From contig JAGRNM010000056.1 of the NCBI GenBank assembly GCA_020440745.1, forward strand, positions 1 through 7,941: a stretch of DNA of 7,941 nt, in the 5' to 3' direction. The position numbers were made by a program, and so were the translations under genes. Of the stretch, positions 1 through 6,000 are shown piece after piece; within the stretch, counting starts at the first letter, position 1, and every line of letters begins with the position of its first letter. This stretch comes from Deltaproteobacteria bacterium. Its GTDB lineage: Bacteria; UBA10199; DSSB01. The notes under the pieces are model-generated. The model did no database searches. It was given only the letters and a program-made list of their open reading frames with translations, and had not been told where the DNA came from.

Positions 1-1020
1 TTTTTGCAATCTTTGGGATAATTTACTTAAAGTTTTACTTTTAGTAATTTTTTCTCCATCCAAAACAAAAAGGCTTGCCCGATTTCCATCAATCCAAGCC
101 AAGGCCCGAGTCTCTCCCAAGGCTTCTAAGTCTTTCATCAAGTCTTCTACCTGATCCAAGGAGTAGTCTTGGAGGGTACCAAAGCCCAACAATCTCTGCC
201 GCAAGTCTTCTTCAGAAACAGAAGGTCTAGCGGCTAAGACCCGATGGGTAGGCAGAACAATCAATCCGGGGTCACTTAAAGGACAAAGATACATCAGAAC
301 ACCCTCAAAGGATTCCTCTCCGGTGGCACCCTCACCCAACTGTTGGCGACGGAGCCCACGATAATTGAGAGCCGTTTCATAACGGTGATGACCATCCGCA
401 ATCAAAACTGAGCTATTTTGGATTGGATCCAAAAGCTTAGCTATCAAGCCCTCCTCCTGGACTCTCCATAATTGATGTACTTGATCTTCCCATTGGACCT
501 TAATATCGGGCTCACCTTGGGCAAGTTCGGTCAAAATAGCCGAAGAAGTCCCTTCTGGGTCGGTATAAAGCCCAAAGATAGCTGAAAGATTGGCAGAAGT
601 CGCCTGCATTAGTTTAAGTCGATCGGCCTTAGGGCCTTCAAAGGTACGCTCGTGGGGTTTAACCGAACCCTCTCCAAAGGCCTCTAATTTTTTACGGGCA
701 AAAAAGCCTTTGCGCGTAAAAGTACGGCCATCTTCTAAGGTATAGGTCTGAAAATATAAGTAAAGGGCTGGACTTTGATCTTGTTTTAAAACTTCTGATT
801 GTTTCCAGGACTCAAAGATCTGAGCAGCTTTAGCGTACTTATCCTGACCCTCCGGAGCCTCGGGCAAGTCAATTTGCACCACATTATAATCGGAGGCTTG
901 AATTAACTTTTGTCGCTTATTGGGCCCAATCACATCGTAAGGAGGAGCCAAGACTTGGGAGAGGTCGGTAATTTTTTGAGTATTGTAACGCCAGGCGGGA
1001 AAAGGATTGATATTTTTCAT
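1..1020 (-). CDS. DUF1015 family protein (C-terminus beyond the window)
   Basis: I translated this frame by hand from the ATG at 1020-1018. It stays open for 340 codons to the first base of the window, so the gene is cut at its 3' end. DUF1015 proteins are usually about 400-450 residues, so roughly 70-100 are missing. The family signatures are clear: APPYDVI at residues 25-31, KPHERT at 121-126 and ADGHHRYETAL around 208-218 (H211, H212, R213). The biochemical role is unknown; in some genomes the family lies near serine biosynthesis genes, but nothing visible here tests that. It looks cytoplasmic, with no signal peptide or membrane segment. The start is supported by AAGG six bases upstream and by the conserved family N-terminus (NPFPAWRYN) right after it. 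It is divergent from the exported-protein gene at 1215. The family call is firm and the function is not known. Confidence 0.93.
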   Translation of the reverse strand, partial: MKNINPFPAWRYNTQKITDLSQVLAPPYDVIGPNKRQKLIQASDYNVVQIDLPEAPEGQDKYAKAAQIFESWKQSEVLKQDQSPALYLYFQTYTLEDGRTFTRKGFFARKKLEAFGEGSVKPHERTFEGPKADRLKLMQATSANLSAIFGLYTDPEGTSSAILTELAQGEPDIKVQWEDQVHQLWRVQEEGLIAKLLDPIQNSSVLIADGHHRYETALNYRGLRRQQLGEGATGEESFEGVLMYLCPLSDPGLIVLPTHRVLAARPSVSEEDLRQRLLGFGTLQDYSLDQVEDLMKDLEALGETRALAWIDGNRASLFVLDGEKITKSKTLSKLSQRLQK

Positions 1021-1050
1021 GGAGAACCTTGCTAATTATTAATTAAAAAC

Positions 1051-1079
1051 AATTTAGCATGCCGTAACGCAAGGCCCAA
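1051..1079 (-). promoter_or_regulatory. Candidate promoter of the DUF1015 gene
   Basis: On the minus strand TTGGGC (1079-1074) is followed after 17 bases by TAAATT (1056-1051), which matches the -10 consensus at four of six positions. A TGC directly before it gives an extended -10. The -35 matches only at TTG. Transcription would start near 1044, about 25 bases upstream of the ATG. This is a pattern match by eye; no convincing promoter for the divergent plus-strand gene was found in the same 194-base gap. Confidence 0.35.
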
Positions 1080-1203
1080 GCTAGGGTCTATAAAAAAATA
1101 TTAAAACCTATTTAATTGGAGAAAAATTATTTTGGGAAAGCGTAGTAACTTGATTTATTTGACTTAACATATTCCAATTAAAGAAGAGTCTAAGCCTAGT
1201 AAT

Positions 1204-1208
1204 AGGAG
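1204..1208 (+). promoter_or_regulatory. Ribosome binding site for the exported protein gene
   Basis: AGGAG lies six bases upstream of the ATG at 1215. It fixes that ATG as the start, together with the lysine-rich signal-peptide N-terminus that follows immediately. Confidence 0.75.
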
Positions 1209-1214
1209 CCATAG

Positions 1215-2213
1215 ATGAAAAAAAAATTAATCCTTTTTGTCTTTGCAGGAAGCCTCTTGAGTCTTCTTAGCACAAAACCTAGCCTTGCTTTTGAAGACTT
1301 AAAGCTAGCTCCAAGCCCAACTCCTATTTTAGAGGGACGCTTTAGCTTAAACTTACCCATGGGCTTAAAGAGAGCTTATCCGGCAAGCTCTCTTTATGAA
1401 GTCTTTACCTGGCAAAAAGGCCCTCATGCTATTCAATTGTTTTTTGAAGAAAAGTTTACTCGTCTAAATCCAAAAGAAGAAAACCAAGCGATCCTGCTCC
1501 TCGAAGCTAATAGAAATAAAGGAGGCGAAAGATTTGAGATTAAAAAAATCCAGAGCCCTCAAAACTGGCAAGTTTATCTAATGAGCCAAAAGTCTTTACC
1601 AAAAACTTTAAGCAGTACTAACTTTAAGATCGAAATAGTAGACTCCCAACAGCTTCACATAGCTGCTTATGCAATTATTAAGTCCGACAATGCCAAAAAT
1701 TTTAACCAATTGTCCGAACTTTTAGAAAAAGCTTTCAAGACTATTACTCCCGGTAAGGCCCTTGAACTAAAAGAAAGAGAAGAAGTCTTAGACCTTATCT
1801 TTAGTGAAGAAAAAATAAGAGTAAAAGTACCTAAGGATTTTTATTTAGTTAAAATGAAGGGAGCGCAAAAAGGTAAAGAAGAATATATTATTGCTCCTAT
1901 TAAAAATTTGAGCTTAAAGGGCAAAATCCCCAGCCAAGAAACTAGCCTACGCCTCATTGCTTACCAGCAAGGTGATCCTGGTTGGGACTTGAAAAAAGGC
2001 AACAAACAAGTCACCAAAAAACTCTTTGGCAAGGAATACCCTTGGTGGGTCTCACAAAAATCAGACCTCTATTATCAACAGACCCAGTATCCGGGCAAAA
2101 CCAAAATTGACGAGACCTTGCCCTACTTTCATCTAATCCTTCAGGCAGGCACTCCTAGCTTTTTGCAAGACTTAGAAAAAATCGTGGATACCATGGAACT
2201 TTATGAGAATTAG
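1215..2213 (+). CDS. Predicted exported protein of unknown function, probable tandem-domain
   Basis: I do not recognise the family. Residues 1-25 form a classic Sec signal peptide: KKK n-region, hydrophobic core LILFVFAGSLLSLLS, and a likely signal peptidase I site after SLA at residue 25. There is no lipobox cysteine and no second membrane segment, so the mature protein of about 307 residues should be periplasmic or secreted. The mature part looks like two related halves. Each starts with a strand-like segment (GRFSLNLPMG near 41-50; EKIRVKVPKDF near 199-209), passes through aromatic-rich strands ending in SQKS, and closes with a helix (LLEKAFKTI at 169-177; LEKIVDTM at 320-327). A PsbP/MOG1-like repeat is possible but is only inference. 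The protein is lysine-rich and has no visible catalytic motif. It stands alone on the plus strand, convergent with the toxin-antitoxin operon, so context gives no function. Confidence 0.9.
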   Translation: MKKKLILFVFAGSLLSLLSTKPSLAFEDLKLAPSPTPILEGRFSLNLPMGLKRAYPASSLYEVFTWQKGPHAIQLFFEEKFTRLNPKEENQAILLLEANRNKGGERFEIKKIQSPQNWQVYLMSQKSLPKTLSSTNFKIEIVDSQQLHIAAYAIIKSDNAKNFNQLSELLEKAFKTITPGKALELKEREEVLDLIFSEEKIRVKVPKDFYLVKMKGAQKGKEEYIIAPIKNLSLKGKIPSQETSLRLIAYQQGDPGWDLKKGNKQVTKKLFGKEYPWWVSQKSDLYYQQTQYPGKTKIDETLPYFHLILQAGTPSFLQDLEKIVDTMELYEN

Positions 2214-2281
2214 AAAAGAAACACAGATTTTATTTTGACTAGAAAAACAGGGTAGTGGGTTTCAAAAAAAAAATTTTAAAA

Positions 2282-2605
2282 TTAATCCCCCAAATAAAGC
2301 TGCAAAGCTTCTTCCACTTCCCCCAAAAACTTCTCAGACACTTGCCCAATTTCTTCTAGCATACGACCCTGATGAATCTGACGAATACCAGGAATCACCA
2401 CAAACGAAACTTTGCCTTTAGGCAATTTAAAGCCCAAGCGAAGCGGCCAAATCTCGGGCGCCCGGCTGGAGACCGGCAAGATCACCAAAGTGGAAAGGCG
2501 TAAATTTTGCTCCGTGTTGGAGATGACCAAACCTGGCCTTACCTTACCAAATTCTGGCGGATGATTGGGCTCTAAGTTGACCCAATAAAGGCTCCCACGT
2601 TTCAT
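2282..2605 (-). CDS. MazF/PemK family endoribonuclease toxin
   Basis: This 107-residue protein has the usual length and layout of MazF/PemK toxins, which cleave mRNA and other RNA at short single-stranded sequences as dimers in the cytoplasm. Visible family features are the N-terminal strand RGSLYWVNLEP (3-13), the conserved RPGLVIS (23-29) in which R23 aligns with the catalytic arginine of E. coli MazF, and LVILPVSS (40-47) at the position of the active-site Thr/Ser. Further on, the usual D/E-Q before the I/V-R strand is replaced: here it reads IPGIRQIHQGRM (71-82). The gene overlaps the antitoxin stop codon by one base (TAATG), so the two are translationally coupled. The family call is firm; the cleavage specificity cannot be read from the sequence. 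Confidence 0.93.
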   Translation of the reverse strand: MKRGSLYWVNLEPNHPPEFGKVRPGLVISNTEQNLRLSTLVILPVSSRAPEIWPLRLGFKLPKGKVSFVVIPGIRQIHQGRMLEEIGQVSEKFLGEVEEALQLYLGD

Positions 2606-2871
2606 TAATTTTTCCTCTTTTTTAAACGACGCTTTTTAGGCTTAGGAGCTGATAACAAATCCGCCTTTTCCCAATCTTCTAACCAAGCCTCTTCCTCAGG
2701 ATGTTTTTTGAGAAAGTCCGCATAGGCCTCGGCCCCTTTAATTAATTGATGACGCTCCACTTCTTTGGTCAAAATATCCCTAACAAAAGAGGAAATACTT
2801 TGCCTCGAGGGAATGATTTTTTTAAGGTTTTTAAGTAGAACGCCTTCTACCTTAATAGTAGTTGCTTGCAT
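2605..2871 (-). CDS. Ribbon-helix-helix antitoxin of the MazF pair
   Basis: This 88-residue partner precedes and overlaps the MazF gene, the standard antitoxin-first order. Residues 4-40 read as a ribbon-helix-helix DNA-binding fold: strand TTIKVEGVL, helix LLKNLKKII, a turn at PSRQS and helix ISSFVRDILTKEVER. Residues 46-74 (GAEAYADFLKKHPEEE, then AWLEDWEKADLLS) form an acidic, tryptophan-containing helix of the type that wraps around MazF and blocks its RNA site. The last 12 residues are almost all basic (KPKKRRLKKRKN), which is unusual after such a segment and could add DNA or RNA contact. Typical members repress their own operon. The ATG at 2871 is the only sensible start, but no Shine-Dalgarno sequence precedes it. 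The MazE-like role comes from position and fold, not from a recognised named family. Confidence 0.88.
   Translation of the reverse strand: MQATTIKVEGVLLKNLKKIIPSRQSISSFVRDILTKEVERHQLIKGAEAYADFLKKHPEEEAWLEDWEKADLLSAPKPKKRRLKKRKN
2613..2618 (-). promoter_or_regulatory. Ribosome binding site for mazF inside the antitoxin gene
   Basis: AGAGGA lies seven bases before the MazF ATG, within the last codons of the antitoxin. With the TAATG overlap it points to coupled translation, which helps keep the toxin from being made without its antitoxin. Confidence 0.6.
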
Positions 2872-2873
2872 GC

Positions 2874-2896
2874 TTTAAAAGTATGGTAATTTTAAA
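2874..2896. promoter_or_regulatory. Candidate operator of the toxin-antitoxin operon
   Basis: TTTAAAA (2874-2880) and TTTTAAA (2890-2896) are a perfect 7-base inverted repeat around a 9-base spacer. The repeat covers the -10 box and the 3' part of the -35/-10 spacer of the antitoxin promoter. Ribbon-helix-helix antitoxins often bind such repeats to repress their own operon. The arms contain only A and T, so chance occurrence in this AT-rich stretch is a real possibility. Confidence 0.35.
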
Positions 2897-2906
2897 AACC
2901 TGTCAA
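2878..2906 (-). promoter_or_regulatory. Promoter of the toxin-antitoxin operon
   Basis: On the minus strand a perfect consensus -35, TTGACA (2906-2901), is followed after exactly 17 bases by TACTTT (2883-2878), which keeps the important first, second and last -10 bases. Transcription would begin at about 2871-2872, on or next to the antitoxin ATG. The mRNA would then be leaderless, which fits the absence of a Shine-Dalgarno sequence. Confidence 0.6.
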
Positions 2907-3014
2907 GGTAGATCGAGTCTGGGGTTCACCCATTGTCCTCTTGGGTCTTTGGGCTAGCACTAGTCAAGGATGGACCTGATCCCTCTATCTGTGAGTGAAA
3001 AGAAAGGGGTCTAG
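2907..3014. other. Spacer between the RHS toxin gene and the toxin-antitoxin operon, no gene seen
   Basis: I find no supported gene or Rho-independent terminator here. On the minus strand the longest ATG frame is 13 codons, and the best hairpin (ACCCA/TGGGT with a 9-base loop) lacks a T run. By hand count 2901-3000 is 50% G+C, high for non-coding DNA in this window, so it may be decayed sequence. Confidence 0.4.
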
Positions 3015-6000
3015 TTAGTTTCGTATGGAAAGAACTCCCTGCACTACTCTTGCTCCAATATTTACCACTTTTTTAGGTATATAGTCCGGTATGTTGGGGA
3101 GGCTTTTTCTGAACTTTATGTCAGAAAGCGGGACTAACCTTCCTGTAGGAGTGACTAAGTTCTTTTTACTACTATCGACGGGTAATGTTATGCGTTTGTC
3201 TTTCCAGATATCAGGGTAATCTTGTTGAATATCAACGGCAGCCTTAAGAGCTCTTTTTGATCTAGGTGTTAAAGGATACTTGCCCATCGAATCAGGAGAA
3301 TCTTCCACATTGAGGTGTAAGGAATCCGAAACAGGTAAGTTACACGTAGTATGGGGACCATAGCCAGGAGCATTTGAGGCTAAATTATTAAAGGCTACTA
3401 CTAAGTGAGTAGCACTTTTGTCAGCAGGAGACAACTTATACTCATCATAAGCTGTCTTGAGCGTTTCCCTAGATTGGCTATACTTTTCTATAAGAGCATC
3501 ATAAAGTGATTGAGATTCTAAATTCTTTGCCAAGATGGCAGCATTTTTCTTTGTTTCAAAAAAGGCCTCTGCCTTTTGACTCGCCCTACTAAGATGAGTA
3601 TATAATGTATCCACAGAATTACTATTAGTACCATTTCCACGACTAGCACTGGCCACAATGTCTCTAATTAATGAATAAGGAAACCGATGAGGTGCCGCTA
3701 AGTCTTTTCTTCCGGGATTTACTGAGCTAATTAATTGCGTTATTTTTTTCTTCACTTCTTGTTTTGTTGTTTTTTTAGTGGCTTGCTGAGAAGTTTTCTG
3801 TTGTGAGGCTAGTATATATTCAATTGCAGCAGCCTTTTTTTTGCCTTCATTAAAATTCGGACGCTTCATCAAGCTACTAAAACTCTCTAACGATTTGGAC
3901 CTAATAGGCCTATTTGCCGACACCTTATGCATTGAAGGTGCTAATCCTTTTCTTTTTGAACTTTGCGGGCGTCTTATAGGTCTGTTCTTCCCCATCCCTC
4001 CCACATCCCTAAAAGTAATCGGATTGCCTTCCACAAAGGCGTAGAGGTTTAATCCATCAATGGTTCCGGCGGGATCGGGGCTTAACCATCTTCCCAACCA
4101 AGGGGCGTAGTAACGGGCGCCGTAATAGTATAGTCCGGTGCTGTGGTCTCTTTCCTGGCCGGAATAACGGTATTCTTTGATAGCTACTTGAATAGCCTGA
4201 TTGCCCGCTACATAAGCCGTGCCTCCGTAGGGAAAGTATTCTTCGTAAGAAATTAACTGAGTTTGTTCATTTAATTCCAAACTGATGGAATCAAGCCGGT
4301 CACTTAGTTGATAACGCCATTGGCTTTTATTAGCGGTGGTGCTTTCTCGATTTAAATCATCCTGGGTCCAGAGATGATATAAGAGTAATAATTTTTCCCC
4401 TTGCTTGAGTTTAAGGCTCTGTCTCTCAAGAATTTTACTAGCACCATCCTGTTCTAGATCCGTCTTAAGCTTGCTAAGGTCTAGTTCAGCAGTATTTAAA
4501 TTTGCTTTAATTTTTTGAAAATCGCCTTTAAGTGCAAGCGGACATAAGTAGACTCTTTTGATTTCGTAAGATCCTAGGTAAAGCTTGTCTTCTACCTCTA
4601 AGGTCTTGCCCTGGTTTTTTAAACGCTGGGAGACCTTGCGCACCCGCTGCCCAGCGCTGTCGTAGAGATAATAATCCGTGTCACTCAACTCTGTCTTGGG
4701 CCGATCAATGATGGTGACTTGGCTTAACTGATTGGACTCATTCCAAGCCAAGTTGGGCTTAGTGCTGTTTAAAGTAAGCTGATTACCGTGGCCATCGTAA
4801 GAAAAAGTCTTAGAAGCCTTAGCAGAAGTGCCATAAGTCACTTCTCGAAGTTGATTGGAGTTATTCGCAAGCTTTTGATTTTGCGTCCAAGCCGGGCTTT
4901 TATTCTTAATGGGGGTAAAATGACGGATCTGTCCAAGGTTGCCAGCCACATCGTAGTGATAGTGTTGGCGGTATTGTATTAATTGTTTTTGATCATTGGG
5001 ATTAGTTGGACAAGCAGGGATCCAACGGAGTCCTTTATTACTCCCCGAACCTGGCTTAGCCAATGCAGGATGCTGCCTTCCGGTGGCCAAGATCAGACGG
5101 TATAAAGGATCGTAGCGATAATCGGAAATAGGCTTGACCTCTTGGTTGTAAGAAAAAACCGACTGCCAGGTCTTATCCATACTGCGGGTGACATTGCCCA
5201 CTGGATCATAGATGTAGTTGAGCGCTTGTAAGGTAGTTCTAATAGTATTGGTAGTAATACTCCGGATCTCTAACAAACGCTCGGTGGTGGGCTCGTATCT
5301 GTATTGGGTGCTGACCCCATTGCCATAGTCCACTTGCGATTCTTGGCCACTGGCTTGGTAGCTAATATTTTTCACCACCGACTCCTCGGATCCCGAGGCG
5401 GTTTTTAGCTTAAGCTCACTTAGCTGTCCGGCTAGGTTATATTGCAAAGTTTGCACACTACCGTCAGGAGTTTTTTCTGCCTGCAAACGGCCTAAGTCGT
5501 CATAAACATACTCCGTCACATAGGCAGGACACTTTTGGACGGCGGTCTGCTTATTGGCCGTCCAATTGGCAGACACTTGATAATCGGGCCTAAATTGTCG
5601 CTGAGTCTTTAAGAGCTGCCCGGTTAAATTATAAAGCAAGTGAGTCACCAAACCTGCCCCGTCATAATGCTGATAAATCTCTCCGTTTAAATTATCGCCC
5701 TCCAGACTACTAGAAGAGACCGTATCACCGTAGACAATGAATTCGCTAAGATTGTTTTGGGTGCTTCCATCCCCGCCATAGGTGTATTTTTTTACCAAAC
5801 GCTGGAGTGAGTCGTATTGCAAGGCGTGCAAAAACTTCCGGCTGTCCCAGCTAAAAATGGGCTTGCCAAAGACATTGGTGAGGGTGGTGCTAGTGCCTGC
5901 ATCAGCGCTGTCTTGAGTCATGACCACACCGTTCATGGCGTAGACAGTTTTAAAATTGCTCAAGTCGCTTTGCTTGGCGATATTTTCAAATAATAAACGG

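Noticed and set aside
1132..1178. Promoter for the exported protein gene (TTGATT at 1150 or TTGACT at 1159)
   Set aside because: Neither -35-like box has an acceptable -10 at 16-18 bases; candidates such as CATATT are at the wrong distance.
2214..2281. Rho-independent terminator in the convergent spacer
   Set aside because: There is a run of ten A (2264-2273), read as T from the mazF side, but no G+C-rich hairpin stands next to it on either strand.
2974..3014. Hairpin GATCCCT/AGGGGTC after the RHS stop codon
   Set aside because: It needs a G-T pair and a loop of more than 20 bases and has no T run, so it is not a credible terminator.
3015..3992. Known effector types for the toxin tail (ADP-ribosyltransferase as in TccC3/TccC5, metalloprotease, HNH nuclease, deaminase)
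   Set aside because: None of the expected motifs, such as HEXXH, HNH or a deaminase zinc site, is visible, so no enzyme activity is assigned.
3841..4044. 67-codon open frame on the plus strand
   Set aside because: It lies antisense within the RHS toxin gene, has no ribosome binding site or recognisable protein features, and is a by-product of the coding strand.
4788..4982. 64-codon open frame on the plus strand
   Set aside because: It is antisense to the conserved YD-repeat coding sequence, with no independent support.
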